Assembly (NCBI RefSeq): GCF_036689865.1 | Contig: NZ_JBAHUQ010000002.1 | Location: forward strand, 186,001-250,000 | Direction of reading: 5' to 3' | Length of the DNA stretch: 64,000 bases | Source of the DNA: Magnetococcus sp. PR-3 | Lineage (GTDB): Bacteria > Pseudomonadota > Magnetococcia > Magnetococcales > Magnetococcaceae | Shown: in pieces, positions 53,532 to 62,541 of the stretch | Layout: every line of letters begins with the position of its first letter | Position numbering within the stretch: the stretch's first letter is position 1 | Program-made: the position numbers and the translations under genes | Notes under the pieces: model-generated | What the model was told of the DNA's origin: nothing | The model's input: only the letters and a program-made list of their open reading frames with translations | Databases searched by the model: none

Positions 53532-54617
53532 ATGAGTGTGCAGCGCTGGGTACGACCCGAAATTTTGGCCATGGCTGGCTACAAACCAGGTGAACAGCCC
53601 AAACCAGGTGAGCGGGTTATTAAGCTCAATACCAATGAAAATCCTTATGGCCCACCTGAGGCCGTGAAAGCGGCCATGCATGCCGCGATTAATGATGATC
53701 TACGTCTCTACCCAACCCCAGATGGTTATTTGGTGCGTCAGGCTGCAGCACGCACCTTAGGCCATGGCCTAACCCCAGAGCAGATTATTATTGGCAATGG
53801 TTCTGATGATCTGTTGACCATGATCCTGCGCACTTTTGTGGGGCAAAACGATGTTGTTGCAGCCATGGACCCGACCTATACCCTTTATGAGCCCCTAACC
53901 ATTATTCAAGGTGGGGACTATCAACAGATACCTTGGCTGGAACAGGGCGCCCTACCCATGGATGACTTGGTGGCTTTAAAAGCCAAGGTGATCTTTGTGA
54001 CCCGCCCTAACGCGCCAACCGGTCATCTGGTTCCCCTGGAACAGGTGGCTCAACTGTGTAAGGCCACCCAGCAGACCGGTGTGGTTATTTTGGATGAAGC
54101 TTATGGGGATTTTGCCGAGGATCACGGTTTGGCCCTCTTGGCCGACCATAGCAACCTGATTGTGACCCGTAGCGCCTCAAAATCACTCTCTCTGGCTGGT
54201 ATGCGTATTGGTATTGGCTTTATGCACCCAGATGTGGCGTTACAGATGCATAAAGTACGGGACTCCTACAATGTCGATCGCTTAGCACAGGTGGCCTTAT
54301 GGGCCGCCTATGAAAATTGGGAGGCCTATTTACCTTTGATTGCCCAGATCAAAAAGCGACGTGATTGGACCCATCAGCAGTTGGTAGAACGGGGTTTTAC
54401 CATTACAGCAAGCCACGGTAACTTTGTTTTAGCCCAAGTACCTAAAGGCGAGCTCGACGGTTTGCAGTGGCTTGAAGCACTGAAAAAACGTGGCATTTTA
54501 ATCCGCTACTTTGGCAACGATCCCAACCTAACAGCCTTTTTACGCATTACCATTGGTACCGAAGAGGAGATGGCGATCTTGATCACAGCCATTGATGAGA
54601 TTATGAAAGTCGCCTAA
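53532..54617 (+). CDS. hisC: Histidinol-phosphate aminotransferase
   Basis: A 361-residue PLP-dependent class II aminotransferase. Motifs: KLNTNENPYGPP, IIIGNGSDDLL, the RPNAPTGHL turn, ILDEAYGDFAE and the PLP lysine (Lys217) in TRSASKSLSLAGMRIG. It converts imidazole-acetol phosphate and glutamate to histidinol phosphate. The start at 53532 has GGGAAG in front; an in-frame ATG at 53511 would add seven residues. It stands alone with a strong terminator rather than in a his operon. Confidence 0.9.
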   Translation: MSVQRWVRPEILAMAGYKPGEQPKPGERVIKLNTNENPYGPPEAVKAAMHAAINDDLRLYPTPDGYLVRQAAARTLGHGLTPEQIIIGNGSDDLLTMILRTFVGQNDVVAAMDPTYTLYEPLTIIQGGDYQQIPWLEQGALPMDDLVALKAKVIFVTRPNAPTGHLVPLEQVAQLCKATQQTGVVILDEAYGDFAEDHGLALLADHSNLIVTRSASKSLSLAGMRIGIGFMHPDVALQMHKVRDSYNVDRLAQVALWAAYENWEAYLPLIAQIKKRRDWTHQQLVERGFTITASHGNFVLAQVPKGELDGLQWLEALKKRGILIRYFGNDPNLTAFLRITIGTEEEMAILITAIDEIMKVA

Positions 54618-54648
54618 AAAACTCCTGGGATTTGTGGAATTTTTCGTG

Positions 54649-54687
54649 AAGCGTCTCGATCCAATGGATAGAGACGCTTTTCTTTTT
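54649..54687 (+). terminator. Rho-independent terminator after hisC
   Basis: AAGCGTCTC pairs with GAGACGCTT, extended inside by ATCC with GGAT past a G-A mismatch. The stem is followed by TTCTTTTT. Confidence 0.88.
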
Positions 54688-54716
54688 ATCACCACAACTT
54701 ATACCCCAGGTTGACC

Positions 54717-55616
54717 ATGACCCAAGCCAAACACCGTTTGGATATCCTTGCCATTACCCTACTGCTGATTCTCTGTATCAGCTGGGGCGGGCAGCAGGTT
54801 GCGGTTAAACTGATTATTGATGAGGTCCCCCCGCTGATGCAGGCGACCATACGTTCCATGGGGGCTATGGTGTTGGTGGCTGTATGGTGTCGATGGCGAG
54901 GCCGGTCACCCATTATCTGGGATGGCACCCTCTGGTGGGGTGTTGGTGCGGGGGTGCTGTTTTCCCTGGAGTTTCTTTTGGTTTACTGGGGGTTAACCTA
55001 TACCAGTGCATCCCGTGCCGTCATTTTTATCTACTTAAGCCCCTTTGTGGTCGCCATAGGTTCCCAGTGGTTGATACCAGAAGAGTCACTAAACCGTACC
55101 CAGTTTTTGGGCTTGGGGTTGGCCTTTTTCGGTATTGTCATCGCCTTTGGGGAGTCCTCTACCCGACCCTCGCATCAGATGCTTGTGGGGGATCTGATGT
55201 TAACCTTATCTGCGGTATTCTGGGGGGCGACGACCCTGTTGATCAAGGTCAGCCCTTTGGCCCATATTGAAGCCAGCCGTACTTTACTGTATCAGTTGGC
55301 GGTATCGGCCATGATCCTTCCCCTGGCCTCCCTCTTCCTGGATGAACCGATGGTTACCAGCCTCTCCAGCACAGCCCTATGGAGCTTGCTCTATCAAACC
55401 ATCTGGGTCGCTGCTGTTACCTATCTGGTTTGGTACTGGCTGGTTACCCATTATCCAGCCTGTCAGCTCTCCAGCTTTACCTTTTTGGCCCCACTGTTTG
55501 GGGTGTTGGCGGGGGGATGGATTTTGGATGAACCGTTAACCACCGCGCTGCTGGCTGCTTTGGTCTTGGTTGGCAGTGGTCTATATTTGGTTAATCGATC
55601 TAAATCACCCCAGTGA
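54717..55616 (+). CDS. EamA/DMT-superfamily drug/metabolite exporter
   Basis: A 299-residue inner-membrane protein with two EamA repeats, about ten hydrophobic helices. Visible are ITLLLILCISWGGQQVAVKL at the start, SASRAVIFIYLSPFVVAIGSQ at the end of the first repeat and SSFTFLAPLFGVLAGGWILDEPL in the second. The substrate is unknown. The start ATG at 54717 is preferred over a TTG at 54711. The last 12 bases overlap the end of the convergent GAPDH-like gene. Confidence 0.87.
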   Translation: MTQAKHRLDILAITLLLILCISWGGQQVAVKLIIDEVPPLMQATIRSMGAMVLVAVWCRWRGRSPIIWDGTLWWGVGAGVLFSLEFLLVYWGLTYTSASRAVIFIYLSPFVVAIGSQWLIPEESLNRTQFLGLGLAFFGIVIAFGESSTRPSHQMLVGDLMLTLSAVFWGATTLLIKVSPLAHIEASRTLLYQLAVSAMILPLASLFLDEPMVTSLSSTALWSLLYQTIWVAAVTYLVWYWLVTHYPACQLSSFTFLAPLFGVLAGGWILDEPLTTALLAALVLVGSGLYLVNRSKSPQ

Positions 55617-56600
55617 ACGCGCCAGCAGATAGCGGGTAATCTGAGCGGCGTAGCCCCACTCATTGTCATACCAGATCAGACCCCGTACCTCCTTACCGGA
55701 GACCTCCAACCAGGACCAATCCATAATCAAACTGGCGGACTCTCCTACAAAATCCAGGGAGGTTGCCGGGTGATCCACCCCAACCACCAGTGCAGCCCCC
55801 TGCTCTTCGATCCACCCCAACAGCTCTTCACGTAGCGTTTGCAGGGTGGATTCGCTTTTAAGGGTGAAATGGAATTGGGCACAGGTCACCGCATTGGTCG
55901 GTACACGGAAGTTGAGCACACGTACCGCACAGTGGGGAAAAAGCTGCTGTAAAATAGGCTGAAGGGAGCTTGTTTTAGGAATGACCGCATTCAGGGCACT
56001 GCGCCCCAGTTGTAGCTGGTCATCCGGGGATTTACCATCCAGCACATTTTGATTGTTCAAGACAGGGTGCAGGGTGGTGATGGCTACCTCTTCAACCCCA
56101 TAGGTCTCTTCAAACCACGCCATCAACGGGGCCACGGCCGCGGCATCACAACTGCTAAAACTGACCATGGGATCTTCCGTACTGGCCTGTTGCACCCCAT
56201 AAAGGTTGAGGGCGACATCGGATTGATGCAGAGGACAGGTTATCAAGACCTGATCAACCTGGATGGCCAGCGCCCGACATGCACCCAGGAGTTGCTGTTT
56301 ATCCCCTGAGGCATCGATCAAAATCTGGGTGTTGGCAGGTATCCATGCAAAATCGGCTTGGCTAAAGGTCAAAATAGGTTGATCTTCCAAGGCCAGTTGA
56401 TGGTCATTGATGACCGTCAACGGTACCCGGCACCGCCCATAAACTGAATCGAAGTTAGCCAAGTAGGCCATTTCACGGGTTGAGAAGGCGGTATCGTTAA
56501 TGGCCACCACTTGGATCTGCGGTAGTAGCGCCAACTGCCGAAACAGTACCCGCCCAATACGCCCAAAACCATGAATGGCTACCCTGAGGGGAGCTTGCAT
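55605..56600 (-). CDS. Divergent glyceraldehyde-3-phosphate-dehydrogenase-like protein
   Basis: A 331-residue protein with GAPDH architecture: Rossmann start VAIHGFGRIGRVLFRQ, LANFDSVYGRC, TLHPVLNNQNVLDG and the C-terminal IWYDNEWGYAAQITRYLL. The active-site segment, usually SNASCTTNCLAP, reads SFSSCDAAAVAP: the nucleophilic Cys is kept, but the following TTNC is lost. It may be a non-glycolytic paralogue such as erythrose-4-phosphate dehydrogenase-like or another aldehyde dehydrogenase. No other glycolytic or Calvin-cycle gene is adjacent. The ATG at 56600 opens right at the fold; the longer frame to 56684 is unlikely. Confidence 0.82.
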   Translation of the reverse strand: MQAPLRVAIHGFGRIGRVLFRQLALLPQIQVVAINDTAFSTREMAYLANFDSVYGRCRVPLTVINDHQLALEDQPILTFSQADFAWIPANTQILIDASGDKQQLLGACRALAIQVDQVLITCPLHQSDVALNLYGVQQASTEDPMVSFSSCDAAAVAPLMAWFEETYGVEEVAITTLHPVLNNQNVLDGKSPDDQLQLGRSALNAVIPKTSSLQPILQQLFPHCAVRVLNFRVPTNAVTCAQFHFTLKSESTLQTLREELLGWIEEQGAALVVGVDHPATSLDFVGESASLIMDWSWLEVSGKEVRGLIWYDNEWGYAAQITRYLLARSLG

Positions 56601-56663
56601 GAACCCAATTCCTATCCAATATTTGGCATGAGAGCTCAGTTTTAGTCTGCTTTGGCTCAAAAG

Positions 56664-56697
56664 AAAAGGCCGATGCATCAGCATCGGCCTTTTTTCA
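56664..56697 (-). terminator. Terminator after the pseudopilin-like pair
   Basis: A perfect 13-bp stem (AAAAGGCCGATGC with GCATCGGCCTTTT) and 4-base loop. The minus strand continues TTTTCTTTTG past the stop of the 56718 gene; the plus strand also has a T run, so it may work both ways. Confidence 0.8.
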
Positions 56698-56717
56698 CCA
56701 CTTTATAGGCTCGGAAT

Positions 56718-57530
56718 TTAAGGACATTGCGCACAACCGAGCCGTGTACACAGCTCCACCAACCCACCATTGGTTCGGTTGGTGCCACTATGTACCACCC
56801 AATCATCGTAGTTACTAAACTCCTCTAACCCTTCTCTTAAGCGGTTAGAGGATTCAAAATTCAGAGTATCGATATTGGTATTGCGACCATCAAACAGATC
56901 GCCATCTCCATCCATATCCAAAAGGCCACTTTGCACAATGAAAAAGGGCTCATTCACAATGGCACCCCCATCCGTTTCTGTATGGATGTAATTGGTGTCA
57001 TCCATACTACCGGTTCTCAGGGTATCCAGCGCGGTACATAGTTCATTGGTGGTTGTAAGAATAGCTCCCGCCAGGTGGCCTGCGGATAAATCCGTCGTGC
57101 TGGGTACATCATTCACAACCGCGGCGGCATCCCCAACCGTGTTGCCATCACTAAACACGGCATATCGGGGCATTTGGTGGCCTAAAAAACCAGCTTCACG
57201 CATCCCTAAACTGCGCCAGGGCAAAGAGCCTGTCACCACAGAATTTTCATCCGCATTGGCACAGTCTTCAATACCATCACCTGTAGTATCCGGACAGGGT
57301 AGACGGAAGTTCAGGTGGGCAAAGCCCTCCACCGTATTCCGTGCCAACAGCAGATGTTTGTCATAGGCCCGAGCTGTGTTGGTCTGTCCCTCTCGGTGAG
57401 CGGTTGTGACCGAACGAATAATGACACTGGTTGCCAAGCCGGTAAAAATTAAGATGATGGCAAAGTAGAATAAAAATCCACCCTGCTCATTTTGCCACCA
57501 CGGTTGGGTTGTGTATTGTTGGCGTGCCAT
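56718..57530 (-). CDS. Pseudopilin-like protein with atypical N-terminus
   Basis: A 270-residue protein with a basic/polar leader (MARQQYTTQPWWQNEQGG) followed by a hydrophobic helix (FLFYFAIILIFTGLATSVII). The GGF junction resembles a prepilin cleavage site, but the usual Glu at +5 is absent. The periplasmic part contains FRLPCPDTTGDGIEDCANA, a Cys- and Asp-rich motif also present in the next gene, and a second acidic DMDGDGDLFDG stretch that could bind calcium. It is probably a minor pseudopilin or partner of the 57541 product. No assembly ATPase or secretin gene is nearby. Confidence 0.6.
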   Translation of the reverse strand: MARQQYTTQPWWQNEQGGFLFYFAIILIFTGLATSVIIRSVTTAHREGQTNTARAYDKHLLLARNTVEGFAHLNFRLPCPDTTGDGIEDCANADENSVVTGSLPWRSLGMREAGFLGHQMPRYAVFSDGNTVGDAAAVVNDVPSTTDLSAGHLAGAILTTTNELCTALDTLRTGSMDDTNYIHTETDGGAIVNEPFFIVQSGLLDMDGDGDLFDGRNTNIDTLNFESSNRLREGLEEFSNYDDWVVHSGTNRTNGGLVELCTRLGCAQCP

Positions 57531-57540
57531 GTTGGTTCTC

Positions 57541-58347
57541 TTAATCAGTCAGGCATGCTTTGGCGTAAAGTGAGGTAAAGCCCATGACCGCAACAACATC
57601 ATCATAGCTATCATTAACAGCGACCTCCGGGGTGTACCAGCGCCGCTCAGGTGAGTCAAAACAGTTGGTCTCTAGCGCCCCAGCATTACCATTGAGGGAT
57701 TCATTATTACCATCAAAGCGTTGATGGTACACATCCGCCCCATCATTGGATTCATTGGCATCAACAAACCCTTTACTAACCAGCACAAAAGCAACCCCCA
57801 TGCTGTCTGCATCGGTACAGCTAAAGTTAATGGTAGGGGTTTGCAGTTCCTGATTAACCATTTCACTAATGCGCACCCCAGTGTTCAGATTAAGGGCATC
57901 ACTGGTTGCTAAATTACGCAGGTTGGAAGCGACATCACACATAGGTGTGGTACTGTCCGTCAGATCATTGTCTGCCCCACCCCCATCATGAATGCCATAA
58001 ACCACATGCCCGCCCCAGGCATCCACCCCCGTACCTAAACCCAATGTTCGGTAGGGAAAAACCCCTACATCACTCGTACAGTTGGGGTCAGCTCGGTTCT
58101 CAGCACCATCGGGTACGGCATCGGTATCTGGGCAAGGTAAGCGACCGTTGGCTGCGGCAAAACCAATAATGGCGGCCTTCATCTCCCTTAAAATACTCTT
58201 GGTCTCTTTTAACTCCAGCGTTTGTCGAGTACCGGGTATAAGACTAATACTGGCAGCGATAATCAAACCCACAATAACCAGCACCATGGAGAGCTCAATC
58301 ATGGTAAAACCAGCTTGTGAATGGCGATAAATAGAACGGCCTGACAT
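57541..58347 (-). CDS. Prepilin-type N-terminal cleavage/methylation domain protein (pseudopilin)
   Basis: A 268-residue protein with a classical type IV prepilin start: short basic leader, cleavage after Gly13 in QAGFTMIELSMVLVIVGLII and Glu at mature +5. The globular part has ANGRLPCPDTDAVPDG and several Cys and Asp/Gly-rich loops. It should be processed by a prepilin peptidase and placed in a type II secretion-like or type IV pilus-like filament. The stop is ten bases before the start of the second pseudopilin-like gene, so they form a pair with their own terminator. Confidence 0.82.
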   Translation of the reverse strand: MSGRSIYRHSQAGFTMIELSMVLVIVGLIIAASISLIPGTRQTLELKETKSILREMKAAIIGFAAANGRLPCPDTDAVPDGAENRADPNCTSDVGVFPYRTLGLGTGVDAWGGHVVYGIHDGGGADNDLTDSTTPMCDVASNLRNLATSDALNLNTGVRISEMVNQELQTPTINFSCTDADSMGVAFVLVSKGFVDANESNDGADVYHQRFDGNNESLNGNAGALETNCFDSPERRWYTPEVAVNDSYDDVVAVMGFTSLYAKACLTD

Positions 58348-58563
58348 GGTCAGCCCCCGTTGCAGATGCAGTTGAACTTCTGGACCTTTTTGTAAAGGGA
58401 CAGCCTTTTTGGTCCGATGGTGTTAAGGAGAAGGTTTGTGTCAATCTACCCTCTCTGGATGGTACTTGTTGTCATACGCTCTTTAGTCGTATCATAACTA
58501 TGTGACCATTGATATAAATCCAGTGGCAAAAAAAGTAAAAAAACACCCATGCTGGAGGATCTC

Positions 58564-59064
58564 ATGGCTGAAGCACCCGAAAAACGCCCCAATGCTGACC
58601 AACCCCCACCAAAGCCTCAATCCATGGAGCAGCAAATTGCCCAGGACCCTGAACTGGCTGCAGCGCACGCTTACCATGAAGCACGCCGTAAAAAGGCCAA
58701 CGTCTCCTACCTGGGTGATAATAACCGACGCAAAGGTATGGATATTATTTTAAAATCCGTAGCTGGATTACAGACCGCAGGTTGGGGGCTGTATGTGGCC
58801 ATGTTGGTGTTTATTCACCGGGGGTTGCCTGATTTTTCCACCTTTTTCACCCAAGCCTACAACGTCTCTAAAACCGCACAATACAATACCGATATTATGG
58901 GGGATGCAACCATATTAGCCCTTTTGATTGTGGTGACCTCATCCATTGGCTTGGTACTAAAAAACATGCGGAAAAAACGCAGTACAGACGGCTTAGAAAA
59001 AGGGTTATTGTTTCAAGTAGCGACATCACTGTTGCTGGCACTCTATCTGTTTGCCGCATTTTAA
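58564..59064 (+). CDS. Small inner-membrane protein of unknown function
   Basis: A 166-residue protein I do not recognise. The N-terminal ~75 residues are polar, with a Pro/Gln-rich start and HEARRKKANVSYLGDNNRRK. Three hydrophobic segments follow: AGWGLYVAMLVFIHRGL, ATILALLIVVTSSIGLVL and LLFQVATSLLLALYLFAAF. The start at 58564 has GGAGG at good spacing; an ATG at 58549 lacks one. It is 21 bases upstream of the DUF190 gene and may be its membrane partner, as DUF190 proteins often sit beside small membrane proteins. Confidence 0.7.
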   Translation: MAEAPEKRPNADQPPPKPQSMEQQIAQDPELAAAHAYHEARRKKANVSYLGDNNRRKGMDIILKSVAGLQTAGWGLYVAMLVFIHRGLPDFSTFFTQAYNVSKTAQYNTDIMGDATILALLIVVTSSIGLVLKNMRKKRSTDGLEKGLLFQVATSLLLALYLFAAF

Positions 59065-59085
59065 GTGGTCCGAAAGGATCTATGG

Positions 59086-59442
59086 ATGAAAGCTCAACCG
59101 GCAGCTCATGCCTTATTGAGGATTTACTTCAATGAAGATGATCACGCCAACAAGCGTGGTCCCCCCCTGGCTGAGGTTCTGTTGGAACATCTACAAAATG
59201 CAGGTATACCCGGTGCCACTATCTATCGAGGTGTCATGGGCTATGGTAGTCACCATCAGGTTCATGCCACATCCCTGCTGCGGTTGACCGAACATCTTCC
59301 ACTTATGTTAGAAGCGGTACATGAAGAGTTACCATTACGTCATTTGGTTGAAGAGCTACACCCTTTACTGCAAGAGTGCCTGGTCTTAATTCAGCCGGTT
59401 GAGATCCTACACCAGCCCCATGGTGAGGATAAGGTGCAGTAA
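59086..59442 (+). CDS. DUF190 family protein
   Basis: A 118-residue protein with the DUF190 pattern LLRIYFNEDDHANKRGPPLAEVLLEHLQNAGIPGATIYRGVMGYG, then TEHLPLMLEAVHEE. Family members have a PII-like ferredoxin fold and are often encoded with fluoride (CrcB/Fluc) channels or other small transporters. No CrcB-like protein is evident: the neighbouring membrane protein has a different pattern. The ATG at 59086 has AAGGAT upstream. Confidence 0.82.
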   Translation: MKAQPAAHALLRIYFNEDDHANKRGPPLAEVLLEHLQNAGIPGATIYRGVMGYGSHHQVHATSLLRLTEHLPLMLEAVHEELPLRHLVEELHPLLQECLVLIQPVEILHQPHGEDKVQ

Positions 59443-59733
59443 GACAAGCGCTCCCCCCGTTGCCATACACACACCCCTGTGTTGATGGCTACGCCCTGCC
59501 TGCCATTTCTGACTATTCAACCCCTGTTTACATCCAATCGGGCTCTCCCTTATTGCAAAATTCAGCAGATCTTTTGCAATTTGCAATGAAAGCTGCAGAA
59601 ACAATCATAACAAAATATTTTATTACACCTATTTTCAATAGGTTATGTAGTGGCATACCTCTTGAGATGATTGATACCAACGGACACAGCACAGTGCTGG
59701 TCCCGGTTCAAGCCATTTCAAGGGAGCTTCACC

Positions 59734-60573
59734 ATGAAACCCATTTTATATACCAGCATAATCACCCTGGCGACATTGAGTTTATCCAGCGCATGGGCTG
59801 ACCATAAAGATTCTGATGTTATTCATTTTGGGATCGTTCCCCAACAATCCGCAATCAAACTGGCCCGTAAATGGACACCTGTTTTTCAATATCTGAGCCA
59901 GAAAACGGGCTATACCATCCGTTTTAAAACCGCACCAAATATTCCTGTTTTTGAACAACGTCTGGCAGATGGCCGTTATGACGTCGCCTATATGAACCCT
60001 TATCACTACACCGTTTTTGGCCAAAAACCCGGTTACCGCGCTTTTGCCAAACAGAAGGATAAGCAGATTAAAGGGCTGATCGTTGTTCATAAGGATAATG
60101 CCATTCAAAGCTTGCAGGATTTGTCGGGGCAAGATCTGGCCTTTCCAGCCCCAGCCGCTTTTGCGGCCAGTGTTTTGACCCGGAGTAAATTGGTGGATCA
60201 AGGCATTGTGTTTCAACCCAACTATGTCTCTTCACACGACTCTGTCTATCGCACCGTCGCCAAAGGGCTCTTCAGTGCTGGGGGTGGGATTAAACGTACC
60301 TTGGAAAATGTGGATCCGACCATTCGTGCACAGTTAAAAATTCTCTGGACCACTCATGGTTACACCCCCCATGCCTTTGCAGCCCACCCCGCATTGACCA
60401 CAACTAAGGTCGCCAAGCTTCAACAGGCCATGGTGAATATGCATACCGATCCTCTGGCTCAACCACTCCTTAAATCCCTTAACTTCAAAGGCATTGAAAC
60501 CGCACAACATCAAGACTGGAACGATGTGCGGGATCTGCAAGTGGACAAACGTTTAGGGCGTCTTATTCAGTAA
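59734..60573 (+). CDS. PhnD-like periplasmic substrate-binding protein
   Basis: A 279-residue protein with a signal peptide (ILYTSIITLATLSLSSAWA) and the phosphate/phosphonate binding-protein fold: FGIVPQQSAIKLARKWTPVF, then LADGRYDVAYMNPYHYTVF and LSGQDLAFPAPAAFAASVLTR. No ABC permease or ATPase follows; instead a membrane histidine kinase starts 37 bases downstream. It may therefore serve as a ligand sensor for the kinase rather than as a transporter subunit. The ATG at 59734 has AGGGAG in front. The ligand is unknown; phosphonate or phosphite is possible but not shown. Confidence 0.85.
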   Translation: MKPILYTSIITLATLSLSSAWADHKDSDVIHFGIVPQQSAIKLARKWTPVFQYLSQKTGYTIRFKTAPNIPVFEQRLADGRYDVAYMNPYHYTVFGQKPGYRAFAKQKDKQIKGLIVVHKDNAIQSLQDLSGQDLAFPAPAAFAASVLTRSKLVDQGIVFQPNYVSSHDSVYRTVAKGLFSAGGGIKRTLENVDPTIRAQLKILWTTHGYTPHAFAAHPALTTTKVAKLQQAMVNMHTDPLAQPLLKSLNFKGIETAQHQDWNDVRDLQVDKRLGRLIQ

Positions 60574-60610
60574 TGGTGTGCCAAAACAGCGTGGAGAGAG
60601 GGAGGTTGTC

Positions 60611-62518
60611 ATGTCATTTCGTTGGAAAGCCATTGGTTTTATTGCGTCCGTTGAAGGGCTATTTACCATCGCTTTTGCTTTCATTGTCGTCAATGTCATG
60701 CAGGGCATGATCGAAGATCAGTTTCTTAAACGGGCTCAGGTAAGCGCACAGCTGTTTGCCACCACAACTCAGGAAGCCCTACTTACCTCTGATCTGGCCT
60801 CGTTAGACAGCTTTGTCGAACAGGTGTTGGAAAATCCAGATATTCTCTACGCCCGAGTTAGGGATAACCAACAGGTTCTGGCGCAAGCCAGTCAAGATCA
60901 TTTTTCCATGAACCGGTTGTTTAAAGAAGATCAGGATCTGCTCAGTGTGGATGACCGTGTGTTTGATACCTATGCGGAGATCCAGTTTAACGGTGAGAGT
61001 TATGGGCGGGTTGAGATTGGCCTGAACACTACGTTGTTGGAACGTACCGTTTCGCTGGTTCGTTGGAAAGTGATCGGTGTGGGTGTGGGTGAGATCTTCA
61101 TTTCAGCCGTGGTCTCCTACCTACTCGGTTCACTATTGGTTAAGCAGTTAAGCCGTTTACAACAGGCTGCCCGCGCCATTGCCCAGGGAGATATGTCCAT
61201 ACAGATCCCTGTCAAAGGGCAGGATGAACTGGCTGAAACATCGGCCGCGTTTAACCGAATGTCTCAGGAATTAGACGACCATGTACAACAGCTACAGGAC
61301 CGTAATCGGCAGCTAAAAACTGCACGTAATCATCTGCAAGGGGTACTAGACACCGCCCTAAATGGCATTGTCACCATAACAGAGGATGGCATTATTGAGC
61401 AGGTAAACCCCCATACTGAAAAGATTTTTGGATTTAGTCGGCAAGAGATGCTGGGGCAGAACATCGCCATGTTAATCCCCCATCCACACAACAAATACCA
61501 TAACGAATATCTCAAACTATTTTTAAAGACAGGGCGTAGCCAAGTGTTGGGGTCTGGACGTGAAGTGATCGGCCAAACCAAAGCAGGCTTGATCTTACCC
61601 ATCTGGTTAGCTGTGAGTGAACTACCTGAGGATGGTGAGGATGGTCTACGACGCTTTGTTGGTGTGATCGCCGATATCAGTGATCAAAAAGAGGCGGAAC
61701 GTAAGCTCATTGAAGCCAAAGAGGTGGCTGAGGCAGCCAACCAGGCCAAAACCGACTTTTTACATGTGATGAGCCATGAACTCCGTACCCCTTTACAAGG
61801 TGCCAAAGGACCTCTGCAGGAATTTAAAGATCAGTTTAAGGATTTTGAGGGCATGTGGACGTTGGAGGAGCTCAACGATCAGTTAACCGCAGCACAACAA
61901 GCTGTTCTGCAAACCGCAATGCAACAACTGCATGATGAAGTGCAGACAATCTCTGCTCAAGGTCTGCGCTCAGCTGATCATCTTCTTCACTTGATTGAAG
62001 AAATTTTGGACTTTGCCCGTATTGAAGCCGGCAAACTTAAGGTTGAACCCACCACCATAGAGCCCCATACAACGGTTCAGGATGTGTTGGAGATCAATCG
62101 TCATTTGGCTGAAAGCAAAGGGTTGGCACTCAACAGTCAACTGCCAGATCACCTCTCTGTTTATGTCGACCCACTACGCTTTAAACAGGTTCTACTGAAC
62201 TTGGTGGGTAATGCCGTCAAATTCACCGAACTGGGTTCGATTACCCTAACGGCTCAATCACAGGGGGATCTGGTGCAGTTTGAAGTGATCGATACCGGAT
62301 GTGGCATACCAGCTGACCAACTACAGACTATTTTTACCCCTTTTGAACAAGTGGATAACAGTGCCACCCGACAATCCGGTGGAACCGGTTTGGGCTTGGC
62401 CATTACCCGCAAACTTCTGCATTGCATGAACGGCACCCTGGAGGTCCAAAGCGACGTCGGTGTTGGTAGCCGCTTCATCCTAACCCTACCCAGCTGTGAC
62501 ACGGCTACCCAAGTCGCT
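60611..62518 (+). CDS. HAMP-PAS sensor histidine kinase
   Basis: A 636-residue inner-membrane kinase. Order: membrane helix (~10-32), a periplasmic sensor domain (~33-152), a second membrane helix (~153-178), HAMP (~180-230), PAS (~240-355; NGIVTITEDGIIEQVNP), HisKA with His389 in HVMSHELRTPLQG, and HATPase (NLVGNAVKFTE; DTGCGIPADQL; GGTGLGLAIT). The HisKA hairpin carries about 20-25 extra residues between the H box and LLHLIEEILDFARIEAG. The ATG at 60611 has GGGAGG. It should be informed by the PhnD-like protein and phosphorylate the response regulators that follow. Confidence 0.92.
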
Positions 62519-62541
62519 TAACAGGCCTTAGGAGAATGATC

